In this document: piece after piece, positions 41,800 through 51,459 of the stretch | Layout: each line of letters starts with the position of its first letter | Numbering within the stretch: the first letter of the stretch is position 1 | From: Candidatus Leptofilum gracile | Lineage (GTDB): Bacteria > Chloroflexota > Anaerolineae > Promineifilales > Promineifilaceae | NCBI GenBank assembly: GCA_016713825.1 | Contig: JADJOJ010000007.1 | Coordinates: 310,001 to 374,000 of the forward strand | DNA: 64,000 nucleotides | Reading direction: 5' to 3' | Made by a program: the position numbers and the translations under genes | Notes under the pieces: model-generated | The model's database searches: none | What the model was told of the DNA's origin: nothing | Seen by the model: only the letters and a program-made list of their open reading frames with translations

Positions 41800-42013
41800 T
41801 TTGACTACCTCCGTGTATTAAACGACAAAAGCAGCCTGTTGGAAACGTACAACGGCCGTTTTGCCGAAAGCTAACGTAACAGCAGGGTTTTAGGGGGAAT
41901 TAGGGGCAAGAACAAACCTGCTTTTACAAATTTTCACAACGAGCTACAGCGGCAAATTATGACAAATATTCAGTTGCAATACAACAAATTTGAGATTTGC
42001 TTTTGCCAAGAAT

Positions 42014-42448
42014 TTACAGCTCCAGTTTCAGCAGGGTGCCACCAACGCCAATCACGTCTCCGGCGCTGATAACGGCCGTTCCCACCAGCTGTACATCATT
42101 CAGCAGCGTCCCATTCCGGCTGCCCCGATCCTCCAACCACCAGTTGCCCTCGCGGCGGATGATGAGCGCGTGTTCGGCGCTGGCAAAACCGTCTGGCAAG
42201 ACAATATGGTTGCTGGCAGCCCGGCCAATGCTGGTAATGGGCAGCAGCGGATAGCTGGTGTTCACGGCGGGGTGCTCCACCTCATTGGCAATGATGCGCA
42301 GACGGCCGTACGGCCGTTCCTGTTCTGCCAGTGCCGCCGCCGTTACCTGCATGTCGCGGTAAATGAGCCAGGCCAGGCCGCCCAAAAATCCAAGCAGCAG
42401 CAAGCCGCTCAACACGCGAAAAATCAGCAAAATTAGTTCTGGGGTCAT
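42014..42448 (-). CDS. Membrane-anchored FHA domain protein (FhaB-like)
   Basis: 144 residues: one N-terminal membrane span (LILLIFRVLSGLLLLGFLGGLAWLIY) and a C-terminal FHA domain with SIGRAASNHIVL, SAEHALI and DRGSRNGTLLN, the phosphothreonine-binding residues (Arg, Ser-x-x-His, Asn). Its start overlaps the stop of the upstream FHA gene (TCAT at 42445-42448). It is the FhaB equivalent in the FhaA-FhaB pair known from Actinobacteria and Chloroflexota. No Ser/Thr kinase or phosphatase gene follows here, unlike in actinobacterial clusters. Confidence 0.88.
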   Translation of the reverse strand: MTPELILLIFRVLSGLLLLGFLGGLAWLIYRDMQVTAAALAEQERPYGRLRIIANEVEHPAVNTSYPLLPITSIGRAASNHIVLPDGFASAEHALIIRREGNWWLEDRGSRNGTLLNDVQLVGTAVISAGDVIGVGGTLLKLEL

Positions 42449-43245
42449 TTGGTGTCCGGGGGACGAATTTGGGTTTCGTCGTTCAGTTGGGTGGCGGGGC
42501 GCGGACGGGGCCGCTGCTGCGTTTCGCCCTCGCCATAGATGAGCAACACATCACTCAGGCCAATCACATCGCCAGAGTTAAGCACCGTTTCATTAACAGG
42601 TTGGCTGTTCACCTGGGTACGCCCCCGGTTGCTCACGTCGTAGAGGATGAAACGGCCGTAACGCCACCGAATTTGGGCATGTTTGCGGCTCACCGTGGGG
42701 GCATCCAGCACCACATCATTTTCCGTGCTGCGCCCCAGGCTGATGATCGGCTTGTTGAGCGGCACGTGGCGCTGCCCCTCCACAATCAGGTACGCATCCA
42801 GGGCGGCAATGTCGGCGGCAAACAGATCCGCCCCATCTTCCCGGTGGCGAATTTGGGTAACGGTGTGGCTGGGAAACGGCCGTTCCTCCCGCACCACAGC
42901 CACCAGAACAGACCGCAACGCAACTGCTGGATCGGCAACCAGCGTCAAATGAGGGGATTGGGAAAAAGTAAAACCCGCCTGCTGAGCAAACGCTTCCAGG
43001 TACGACTTTAGCTGAACAACAGCCTCCGGTTCCGCCGCAATCAGCCGGTCAAAACTTTCCGGGTGCAGCCGAATATTGTATTGGGCAGGCACAACGCCGC
43101 TGGCAGCCTCATTTTCCACCAGCCGCGCCAGCTCCGTGGCAATGTCTGGCAGCGATACGCCCCCGCCGAAGATGCGATTAAAGCTGCCTTCAACCAGCTG
43201 CTGGGCCAACGCCTCAAATTTTTGGAACGGTGTCTGTTTTGTCAT
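42445..43245 (-). CDS. DUF3662 and FHA domain protein (FhaA-like)
   Basis: 266 residues from ATG 43245; a further upstream in-frame start at 43317 is possible. Residues 1-120 are DUF3662 (FQKFEALAQQLVEGSFNRIF, then RLHPESFDRLIAAEP). A linker leads to the FHA domain near 180-255 with SLGRSTENDVVLD, TVSRKHAQI and SNRGRTQVNSQPV. FhaA recognises phosphothreonine on cell-wall or signalling partners. It is upstream of and overlaps fhaB by four bases. Confidence 0.9.
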   Translation of the reverse strand: MTKQTPFQKFEALAQQLVEGSFNRIFGGGVSLPDIATELARLVENEAASGVVPAQYNIRLHPESFDRLIAAEPEAVVQLKSYLEAFAQQAGFTFSQSPHLTLVADPAVALRSVLVAVVREERPFPSHTVTQIRHREDGADLFAADIAALDAYLIVEGQRHVPLNKPIISLGRSTENDVVLDAPTVSRKHAQIRWRYGRFILYDVSNRGRTQVNSQPVNETVLNSGDVIGLSDVLLIYGEGETQQRPRPRPATQLNDETQIRPPDTK

Positions 43246-43450
43246 CTGGCCGCCATTATAAGTTTGGCCAAACAGCCCGTCAATCAAAACCGTGCCCCAT
43301 TGCGTGGTCATAGGCATCCGGTATACTTTCCCTCATCTTTAACCAATGTGGGGAGATTGGAAAATCGGAGATTAGAGATTGGGATTTTGCTTCCAATCTC
43401 TAATCTCCCATCTCCAGTCTCCTTTTGTACAAGCAACAAAAGGAAGCTTC

Positions 43451-44489
<1,039 letters not shown>

Positions 44490-44494
<5 letters not shown>

Positions 44495-44562
44495 TTGAGT
44501 AATTAAGCAATTGGGTAATTAGCCGCCAAAATTACCCAATTACCCAATTACTCAATTACTCC
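44490..44562. repeat. TAATTAC / GTAATTG foldback element
   Basis: GAGTAATTAAGCAATTGGGTAATT (44497-44520) faces AATTACCCAATTACCCAATTACTC (from about 44530), a long stem with a short loop GCCGCCAA region. It begins at the selD stop codon and may terminate selD. Family members: 11168-11240 and 29554-29616. Confidence 0.6.
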
Positions 44563-44587
44563 TCAGACCAATTTCCCACACAAAACT

Positions 44588-46306
44588 ATGGACCGAACTG
44601 TACCCACTTCTGGCAACGAAGAAATTAACCTCTACCTCCGCACCTACTACTCCCTGCTGCGCAGCAGCCGCGAGGTGCAAATTAAAACGCTCATCGAAGC
44701 ACACAAGCGCATGAACTCTGCCCTGCACGTGCTGGCCGATGAGCCACAGCCCGACATGGCGGCGTTTATCTACGCCATTTTGCGCATGCCTGAATGCCTG
44801 GACCGGCTGCGGCTCATCATCATGGGGCAGTCTGAGCAGGTGTTTGCCCAGCACGGCTTCCCCAACGTGGAAAGCTGGCAGCAGGTGAGCGCCCCCGGCC
44901 GCCGCCGCCGCAGCTACTTCGACGGCAACGACCAGTTGGCTGTTTACATTGCCAGCCGCTCTGATATTGATGACATGGTGCCCATTTTGGTGGCCTACCA
45001 GATTGAACGGCGCAAGCTGCGCCAACTGCTCAACAAAGACAATGTCATCAAAGAGCTAGAACGCATTCGCGATACAAAAGGGGGCATCCCCTCTGGCAAC
45101 AATCTCCTCCGGCTGGGCCACATGACAGAAATTCCGGCGGAGGATTTGGCGCGATTGGCGCAGGTGTGGGGAGCCAAAACGGCCGAAAAATTCCTGCTCA
45201 TCGCCCAAACAAAACAAGAAATCTCCATTCGCTCGTTGGCTGGCTCATTGGCCGATTACAAGCGGGCCACCCGCCGCTGGTGGCGCAACGTGGAGCGCCA
45301 TCTGCCCGATATTTTTATGCCAGAGCGGCCCATCTATTTTGTTTCTAGCAATACCCACAGCCTGCCCAACCTGCTCAGCGGTTACGCCTTGCACATCGAG
45401 GAACAAATTCACACTTACATTCGCGAAAAAGGTTCCGACGAGCTGCACCAGGAGTACCACGATATTCTGGAGCGAAACGTGCCGAGCAGCCGGGAAAACT
45501 TTTTGTATTACGCCCTCAAAAAGCTGGAGCAAGACGATCCTCAGGTAACGGCCCAGCGGCTCCAGGCTGAACGGGAAATGGGTCTGGTGCGCATCCCCAG
45601 CGAACATGCATTTGACATTGAAGTGCAGGTCATTCCTCTCAATCGGATCAATTTGAACAGTATGGACGGCCGTTTACGCCTACCCGGTATCGAAAAGCTC
45701 CAGCAAAGCAACGCCCTCCTCGTCAACGTCGATTATCCGTTGGGCATGGCAGCCTACCAGGTGCTGACGGAGATTGCCCGAAACATCGCCGAGGTGCGGG
45801 GAGTGTACATCATGGGCAAGGCGGCGACGCTGAACGGCCGTATCGGCGACGTCATGATCCCCAGCGTGGTACACGACGAACATTCACTCAACACCTACCT
45901 GTTCGACAACTGCTTCGCCGCCGACGACGTGGCACCCTACCTGGTGTACGGCACCGTTATGGACAACCAAAAGGCGATCACCGTGCCCGGCACCTTCCTG
46001 CAAAACGAAGGGTATATGTCCGTTTTTTACCAGGAAGGGTATACGGATATGGAAATGGAAGCCGGGCCATACCTCAGCGGCATTTACGAGATGGTGCGCC
46101 CCAAGCGGCACCCGTCTAACGAGCTGGTGAATTTGTACAACAGCCCCTTCCCCGTCGGCGTGCTGCATTACGCCTCAGACACGCCGTTCAGCAAGGGCAA
46201 AAATCTCGGCTCGCAAAACCTTTCCTACTTTGGCATGGACCCGACGTACGCCACGATGGTGGCCATTTTACGCGCTATTTTTGAGACGGAATTAAACCTT
46301 ATCTAA
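44588..46306 (+). CDS. Uncharacterised protein, DUF6909-like with a nucleoside-phosphorylase-like C-terminus
   Basis: 572 residues. The N-terminal half is helical (NLYLRTYYSLLRSSREVQIK, KTLIEAHKRMNSALHVL). A middle region has TKQEISIRSLAGSLADYKR. The C-terminal half contains RGVYIMGKAATLNGRIGDVM, PSVVHDEHSLNTYLF, YGTVMDNQKAITVPGTFLQ and HYASDTPFSKGKNLG. These Gly/Asp-rich strands recall the purine nucleoside phosphorylase superfamily. I believe this is the family annotated as DUF6909, but I am not certain, and no reaction is established. It stands alone with a foldback element on each side. Confidence 0.65.
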   Translation: MDRTVPTSGNEEINLYLRTYYSLLRSSREVQIKTLIEAHKRMNSALHVLADEPQPDMAAFIYAILRMPECLDRLRLIIMGQSEQVFAQHGFPNVESWQQVSAPGRRRRSYFDGNDQLAVYIASRSDIDDMVPILVAYQIERRKLRQLLNKDNVIKELERIRDTKGGIPSGNNLLRLGHMTEIPAEDLARLAQVWGAKTAEKFLLIAQTKQEISIRSLAGSLADYKRATRRWWRNVERHLPDIFMPERPIYFVSSNTHSLPNLLSGYALHIEEQIHTYIREKGSDELHQEYHDILERNVPSSRENFLYYALKKLEQDDPQVTAQRLQAEREMGLVRIPSEHAFDIEVQVIPLNRINLNSMDGRLRLPGIEKLQQSNALLVNVDYPLGMAAYQVLTEIARNIAEVRGVYIMGKAATLNGRIGDVMIPSVVHDEHSLNTYLFDNCFAADDVAPYLVYGTVMDNQKAITVPGTFLQNEGYMSVFYQEGYTDMEMEAGPYLSGIYEMVRPKRHPSNELVNLYNSPFPVGVLHYASDTPFSKGKNLGSQNLSYFGMDPTYATMVAILRAIFETELNLI

Positions 46307-46307
46307 T

Positions 46308-46369
46308 AATCAAAGATTACGCAGATTGAAAAGATTAAAAAATCTGGTACATCTGCGTAATCTTTGATT
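46308..46369 (+). terminator. AATCAAAGATT-family inverted repeat acting as terminator
   Basis: A perfect 19-bp inverted repeat: AATCAAAGATTACGCAGAT (46308-46326) and its complement (46351-46369), loop 24 nt, followed by TTTTCC. It is the longest member of the family seen at 2901-2952, 4021-4058 and 6300-6331. Confidence 0.75.
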
Positions 46370-46393
46370 TTTCCTTTTCTTGGAGAACATGCG

Positions 46394-47482
46394 ATGTCAC
46401 AACTAACTATTTTTCAGGAACGAATTACGGCCGTTCGCCAAAAACTAGCTGAATGGGAGGTAGATGGCCTGCTCATCAGCAGCCCCACCAACCGGCGCTG
46501 GCTCAGCGGCTTCACCGGCTCCAACGGCCAGCTGCTGGTCACCGCCGACAAGGCGCTCATCGCCACCGATTTTCGCTACTTCACCCAGGCCATCCGCGAA
46601 GCGCCGGATTTCGGCCTGTTTAAGCACCAGCGCACGCTGGCAGATACGCGTAACTTTCTGGCCGAAGCCGGGGTGAATCGGGTTGGTGTAGAAGCCAAAC
46701 ACACCACCCTGGAACAGATGGATGAGCTGATTCAGGTGGAAGATGTGACCTGGGTGGGCCTGGCTAAAACGGTAGAACCTATGCGCATGGTGAAAACGGC
46801 CGTTGAAATTGAGCGCATCCAAAAAGCATGTGACATTGTGGACGGGGTGATGGCCCAAGTACCCCAAATTGCCAAAATTGGCATGACCGAGTATGCCGTC
46901 GCCTGGGAGCTGGAGAAGGCGCTGCGCGAAGCCGGGGCCGAGGCGCTGGCGTTCGACATCATCGTTTCTGGCGGCAGCAACAGCCCGCTGCCGCATCACC
47001 ATCCCGGCAGCCGCCGCCTGGAAGCGGGCGATGCGCTCATCGTGGACATGGGGGCGCAGGTGGACGGCTACAAAAGCGACCTGACGCGCTCGTTTTATCT
47101 GGGCGAAAAGGCGTCTGTCCGTTATTTTGAGCTGTATCAGCTGGTGTTAGGGGCGCAAACGGCCGTCTTCGACCAGGCCAAACCGGGCATGACCCTCAAA
47201 GCTGTAGACGCCCTGGCCCGCGAGGTGTTTGCCAATGCTGGCCACGCCGAGCATTTTGGCCACGGCCTGGGCCACGGCATCGGGCTAGACATCCACGAAG
47301 ACCCATTCTTCTCCCCCCGCGCCTCTGAGGAAGATACGGTGGCGGTAGGCATGGTGGTTACCATCGAGCCGGGCTGCTACCTGCCAGAAGGGATCGGCAT
47401 TCGCCTGGAGGAAACGGCCGTTATGACCGAAAACGGGCTAGTGCCGCTAACTCACTGCCCTAAAGAACCAAACATCCCGTAA
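46394..47482 (+). CDS. pepQ: M24 family Xaa-Pro peptidase
   Basis: 362 residues from ATG 46394 (TTGGAGAA upstream). The creatinase-like N-domain (DGLLISSPTNRRWLSGFTGS) precedes the pita-bread domain. Its dinuclear metal ligands are visible: LIVDMGAQVDGYKSDLTRSF (two Asp), GHGLGHGIGLDIHE (His), TIEPGCYLPEGIGIRLEE (two Glu). HHHPGSRRLEAGD carries another conserved His. It removes or splits residues next to proline; whether it is an aminopeptidase (PepP-like) or prolidase (PepQ) is not decidable here. The next gene starts two bases after the stop. Confidence 0.94.
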   Translation: MSQLTIFQERITAVRQKLAEWEVDGLLISSPTNRRWLSGFTGSNGQLLVTADKALIATDFRYFTQAIREAPDFGLFKHQRTLADTRNFLAEAGVNRVGVEAKHTTLEQMDELIQVEDVTWVGLAKTVEPMRMVKTAVEIERIQKACDIVDGVMAQVPQIAKIGMTEYAVAWELEKALREAGAEALAFDIIVSGGSNSPLPHHHPGSRRLEAGDALIVDMGAQVDGYKSDLTRSFYLGEKASVRYFELYQLVLGAQTAVFDQAKPGMTLKAVDALAREVFANAGHAEHFGHGLGHGIGLDIHEDPFFSPRASEEDTVAVGMVVTIEPGCYLPEGIGIRLEETAVMTENGLVPLTHCPKEPNIP

Positions 47483-47483
47483 A

Positions 47484-48566
47484 ATGCTCAAATTCAAAAC
47501 GCTTCTCAGTGAAATCAGCTTCCAGCGCGCCCGTGACTATTTGGGGACGGTTCAAGCTGACGAAAAACCGGGACGCTTCTTGCAAGAAAAATTGGCTGGG
47601 CTGGATATCGCTTCGCTGGGTGTGGAGCAGTTTTTGGAGCAGCTGGTGCGCACCAAAAAGCCGCAAATCTTTGCCGAAAGCGCGGTTGTGGGGGATGGTT
47701 CCGACTGGAACCTGACCGAACTGGGGCTGCTGGGGGATATTGCCATCGCCGTGCCGGTGACGTTTTTTGATAACGGCCGTCACGCCCACCCCGATCTGCA
47801 CAACCCGCCGTTCACCGGTTGGCTGTTGTTTGTGGCCGGGGCGCTGTTGCGGAACGGCCGTTCCCACACCCCCGCCGATTGGCCCGAAATTGTCACATCT
47901 GAAGGGCAAATTGATGAAGAGGCGTACTTTCACCTGTACGAAAGGCGGCTGTTGCCCAGCTTTTTGTTCATCAACCAGCAGATGCAGCAGCGGGGCAAGC
48001 AGGCGCTCATCACCGTGCCGGGGCTGGGCTGCGGCCTGTTTGCCGGGCCGTTTCAGGGGCAGCTGGGGGAAGTTCTCAAGCGCACGCTGCATCGTTTGCT
48101 CCAGCAACACCACCAATCGCTGCCCCATATTCGGGCTGTTTATTACGATCCGTACCGGGAGTGCCAGAATGAGCGGTATGAACTTGGCGGGGTGAGTTTG
48201 TTGGTACGGCCGTTGACCCACGGCAACGAAACCAAACCCCAGCTCTGCCAACCCACCGCCTACGCCGAAGCGGGCGACGATTTTAGCCACTGTGAACTGG
48301 TGAGCGTGGTCGCCTGGGACCATGTTTCCTGGCCGGGCAACGATTTTTACGTCGGCTCACGAGCCACCGATGATGGGGTAAAAGGGGCGGCGACGGATGT
48401 AACGGCCGTACTCACCGGCATCCCTGGCACGTACAATCCACAAACCTTTTGCTACGAACCGCCAGCCGGGTACCGCCACTGGCAAGAGGTGATTGACCGA
48501 AACAAGTTGGAATTGGATGTTTTGGGGAGCCTACAGGTTTTGCCACCTGAAACCTCAGAGGTTTGA
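47484..48566 (+). CDS. Macrodomain-like hypothetical protein
   Basis: 360 residues, starting immediately after the pepQ stop, so likely co-translated. The central segment ALITVPGLGCGLFAGPFQG is a macrodomain-type phosphate loop (G-x-G-C-G-x-F-A-G), as in the large DUF4804/MavL-like macrodomain group that binds or removes ADP-ribose. IRAVYYDPYRECQNERYEL and VVAWDHVSWPGNDFYVGSR with a later DGVKGAATD are other conserved-looking blocks. The final dozen codons are supplied by the AAACCTC palindrome repeat at 48534-48574. Activity is unknown. Confidence 0.7.
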   Translation: MLKFKTLLSEISFQRARDYLGTVQADEKPGRFLQEKLAGLDIASLGVEQFLEQLVRTKKPQIFAESAVVGDGSDWNLTELGLLGDIAIAVPVTFFDNGRHAHPDLHNPPFTGWLLFVAGALLRNGRSHTPADWPEIVTSEGQIDEEAYFHLYERRLLPSFLFINQQMQQRGKQALITVPGLGCGLFAGPFQGQLGEVLKRTLHRLLQQHHQSLPHIRAVYYDPYRECQNERYELGGVSLLVRPLTHGNETKPQLCQPTAYAEAGDDFSHCELVSVVAWDHVSWPGNDFYVGSRATDDGVKGAATDVTAVLTGIPGTYNPQTFCYEPPAGYRHWQEVIDRNKLELDVLGSLQVLPPETSEV

Positions 48567-48574
48567 CAAACCTG
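48534..48574. repeat. Nested AAACCTC palindromes invading a gene end
   Basis: AAACCTC-A-GAGGTTT (48550-48564) lies inside a wider pair CAGGTTT (48534-48540) and AAACCTG (48568-48574). It overlaps the last codons of the macrodomain-like gene and may terminate it. Confidence 0.6.
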
Positions 48575-48675
48575 TCTTGGTTGGTTTTTCGGACAATTAA
48601 CTTTACCAAGTTCAGGTGTTTTTTGTTCCTTTTCGTTTTTTACTGAAAAGCCCTGCTGTCTATGCGTGCCAGCTG

Positions 48676-49068
48676 TTATTGCGTCGGGTAAAGTTGAATT
48701 GCAACGCCGCACCATATTTGCATATGTTGCGCTTTGCTGTCTGTTTCATCGAATTTAATAACATGCCGGTACGGTAAATATCCCTGCCGAGATAACATGA
48801 GGTGAAGCAGATCTTGCATATTACCATATAAAGTAGATTGGCTGCCATGATAACCCACGATGACTTCAACTTTGGCCGTTGGCGTTAGCTGGTAGGCGGG
48901 ATCGATTTGGCTTAAAATTTTGGTGGCCCACTGATGAACGGCCGTATCATTCTCAAAAACCAAAAAAGTGTCACAGACTAATACGGCCGCATCCAATAAT
49001 TGATAATGCGTTACCTGCTTAACCGGTTGCATAACTGCTGTTTCGCGTCTGTTCCAAGAAATTAACAT
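48676..49068 (-). CDS. Hypothetical protein
   Basis: 130 residues from ATG 49068, with AGGAAG seven bases before; GTG 49071 directly upstream is an alternative. MLISWNRRETAVMQPVKQVT and ITGYH-like stretches (KVEVIVGYHGSQSTLYGNM, HMQIWCGVAIQLYP) suggest an alpha/beta fold. I do not recognise it. It lies downstream of the cyclase gene on the same strand with a 49-bp gap and may be co-transcribed with it. Slightly AT-richer than its surroundings. Confidence 0.55.
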   Translation of the reverse strand: MLISWNRRETAVMQPVKQVTHYQLLDAAVLVCDTFLVFENDTAVHQWATKILSQIDPAYQLTPTAKVEVIVGYHGSQSTLYGNMQDLLHLMLSRQGYLPYRHVIKFDETDSKAQHMQIWCGVAIQLYPTQ

Positions 49069-49117
49069 CACTTTCTTCCTTTGTTATTGGTTGGTCCTTA
49101 TGCTGGTTAGTACGCAT

Positions 49118-49717
49118 TCAGGCAATAAAGCTGTGGGCCAGGTGCCGGATAGCCAGTAAGTGAGACGCCAACGAGACGCGCCGGGGATACCGTGGCTTCA
49201 GACGAGCCCAAAAAGCAGGGTGCCGCTCAACAGAGCGAGTCAGCTCAAAAATGGTTAATGGCCGACTCACCCCCCTAAGCCGGTAAACGCCTAATTTCTG
49301 CAGCGAGGCTCCCACAGGCATACAAGACGAACTGGCGGCTGCCTCTGTCAGCAAAATTTGTTCGCCGCGCCCCGTCGCCAATACCCGGGTTGTCTGGTTA
49401 ATGGCGGCTCCAAAATAATCGCCATTCCGTTGTTGAGCGTCACCCGCATGGATGGCATACCGTACCCGTAGTTCTCCGATGGCTCCCCAATCGTGGGCAC
49501 GCAGTTGACGCTGCACTTGGAGGGCAAATTCAAGCGGGTTCCCACAAGGGAAAACGGCAAAAATACCATCGCCGGTGTGTTTGATAATTTGCCCACCCCA
49601 ACGGCCGATTTCCTTTTCTAGAATTGCGTCATGTTGCTGTAAGGCAGCCCCCATCACGTCGCCATATTTTTCCCATAGCCGGGTGGAGCCTTCAATATCC
49701 GTAAAAAGGAATTTCAT
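49118..49717 (-). CDS. Class III adenylate/guanylate cyclase domain protein
   Basis: 199 residues from ATG 49717 with GGAGAGGA upstream. KFLFTDIEGSTRLWEKYG holds the first metal Asp, KHTGDGIFAVF the second, and GDYFGAAINQTTRV the Asn/Arg positions that stabilise the transition state. It is therefore probably an active cyclic-nucleotide synthase that works as a dimer. There is no sensor domain and the C-terminus (RYPRRVSLASHLLAIRHL) is basic. A degenerate relative of this domain sits inside the CHAT protein at 52.8-57.1 kb. Confidence 0.88.
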   Translation of the reverse strand: MKFLFTDIEGSTRLWEKYGDVMGAALQQHDAILEKEIGRWGGQIIKHTGDGIFAVFPCGNPLEFALQVQRQLRAHDWGAIGELRVRYAIHAGDAQQRNGDYFGAAINQTTRVLATGRGEQILLTEAAASSSCMPVGASLQKLGVYRLRGVSRPLTIFELTRSVERHPAFWARLKPRYPRRVSLASHLLAIRHLAHSFIA

Positions 49718-49782
49718 GCTGTCCTCTCCTTCTCTTGCAAGACTTAAATGCCTCACTCTCTGGTCGAATCGTTTAAGTGACC

Positions 49783-50090
49783 GTCTGCAAATACGTTAAC
49801 GGATTTGTGCGGACGGTTTAGCAGTAAGCGGCCACCTAAAAGGGGAAGTTATTGTTGGCCGCTTACCAAGTCTCTGGCGGTCTCCTCATCATCTGTTATT
49901 TAAGGCATAGGGGTTTGAGTTTTATTCAAGCGATTTTAGGGCTTAAGGGGGCCAAAACGGCCGTCTATTCGCATGAGGAAATATGGAAGCAAGATAGATT
50001 GCCAGGCACCACTGGCATAGCGCCTGGCAATGGAACTGCCTGGTTCTAGAGAACCAGTGTAAGGCTCACGCGACTGGAGGTGAGCCTTTC
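49783..50090. other. Non-coding region with five successive hairpins
   Basis: The 577-bp gap 49718-50295 has no gene. Hairpins: CCGTC/GGACGG around 49783-49818; GTAAGCGGCCA (49824-49834) with its complement (49856-49866); ATTGCCAGGC (49998-50007) with GCCTGGCAAT (50022-50031); TGGTTC/GAACCA (50041-50056); AAGGCTCAC (50061-50069) with GTGAGCCTT (50080-50088) followed by TCCCC. A 27-bp near-direct repeat (AGGCATAGGGG) occurs at 49903 and 50246. It could be a small structured RNA or a cluster of repeats. TACAAT at 50157-50162 may be the -10 of the next operon. Confidence 0.4.
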
Positions 50091-50295
50091 CCCAAAATCG
50101 GGACTCCCCCTTTTGCTCCAAAAAAATAAGATTTATCAGAAAAACTGCGCCATGTGTTACAATGTTGCCTGTGCGTCCATTGAGTAACGCTGCAATGAAT
50201 GGCTCAAATTTCCGCCGGACTGTGCCATAAATCTACTGTCTGCTTAGGCATAGGGGATTGAGTTGTTTCAGCAAAAATCAGCCGATGATCCTGAG

Positions 50296-51459
50296 ATGTA
50301 TAAAAAGATGAATGACAGCACTTGGCAAACGGCCGTAACCCACCTCCCTCTCTGGCTGCGTCACCAATTCCCAGAAGCGGAACCGCTGGAAGTTCAAATC
50401 GGCCGTTTTTTAGCCAGCTTTAGCGCGCAGCTCGATCAGCTGCTGGCGCAGCCTTTGGCAGAAAGCAATCTGCCCCGAACAGAGCTGGCCCTACTGTTAG
50501 CCGCCATTTTTCTTGCTTCCCCAGGCGATTCAGCCAACTGGGAACCGCTGGTTAACCAGTTTCTCACCCTCTCCCCCAACAAAAATGCGTTAACCGATGA
50601 AGCGTGTTTGGATTTAGTCATCGCCTACGGCTGTGGCTGGCGGCGGGAAGTGGTGCCAGACAGCCAGGATTGGAACGGCCGTTGGCCACGTGCCATATTG
50701 GCGCTGCGCGTATTGGTCGAAGGCTCCTTGCATCAAACCTTTAAGCTCATCACCCCCCTCCTGCCCCCGCAATATGCCTTGTTTTCTGGCTCGCTCAAAA
50801 CGGGGAGCCGCCTTTACAGCAATCTCATCACGCTTGAGCTGCTTCATAACCGCTGCCGCTGCGGTAAACACAAGCAAGGCTGCAAACAAGTTGGGGAGGC
50901 CTACGCCTGTGGCCAAACCTGCTGCCGCGAGGAACATCAACTAGGCAGCTGGAACCCAGCGGTTTGTTCTTTGCAGGCATTTGTGGCCCACAGCATTCGG
51001 GGCAATGCCAGCAGCCAGCTAAAAACCGGGGCTTTAAGCACCAGCATGCTCTATCCCCTGTTAACTGAAGACAATGGCTTCACTATCGATTCCGTTGAGT
51101 TTAAGGTGTGCGGCTTTTGCAGCGAACCGGCCATTCTCCAAACCATCGCCCAACACAAAGAGCCCAAAAGCCAGGGCAGCACCTTGTATGAGGGAAATAG
51201 CTGCCCAAATTGTGACACGCCAGCCAGTCGGCAAACCACTTACCATAAAGTGCGCAAAAATTGGATCTTAATCCCCTATGAATATGGTGGAGCGTATGAG
51301 ATGCTCGATCGCTGGCGCTGCCCACGCTGCCGGAACCTGTTTCCGGTGACGCTGGGTGCCTGCCCCTTGTGCGCATCTGCCACGCCTCAACGAAAAACAA
51401 CTATCTGGGTGTACTCACCCTGGCAGCGACATCCAGATGGGGAGGACGATTCAAGATGA
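50296..51459 (+). CDS. Cysteine-rich zinc-ribbon protein, first gene of the CHAT operon
   Basis: 387 residues from ATG 50296; TTG 50263 would add 11 residues. The N-terminal 200 residues are helical (LPLWLRHQFPEAEPLEVQIG onward) without a known family. The C-terminal half has three cysteine clusters likely to bind zinc: RCRCGKHKQGC...ACGQTCC, KVCGFC...SCPNC, and CPRC...CPLC. Its TGA overlaps the next gene's ATG (51456-51459), so it is translationally coupled to genes 2 and 3. The position suggests a regulatory or target-binding subunit of the CHAT system. I do not recognise the full protein. Confidence 0.7.
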   Translation: MYKKMNDSTWQTAVTHLPLWLRHQFPEAEPLEVQIGRFLASFSAQLDQLLAQPLAESNLPRTELALLLAAIFLASPGDSANWEPLVNQFLTLSPNKNALTDEACLDLVIAYGCGWRREVVPDSQDWNGRWPRAILALRVLVEGSLHQTFKLITPLLPPQYALFSGSLKTGSRLYSNLITLELLHNRCRCGKHKQGCKQVGEAYACGQTCCREEHQLGSWNPAVCSLQAFVAHSIRGNASSQLKTGALSTSMLYPLLTEDNGFTIDSVEFKVCGFCSEPAILQTIAQHKEPKSQGSTLYEGNSCPNCDTPASRQTTYHKVRKNWILIPYEYGGAYEMLDRWRCPRCRNLFPVTLGACPLCASATPQRKTTIWVYSPWQRHPDGEDDSR

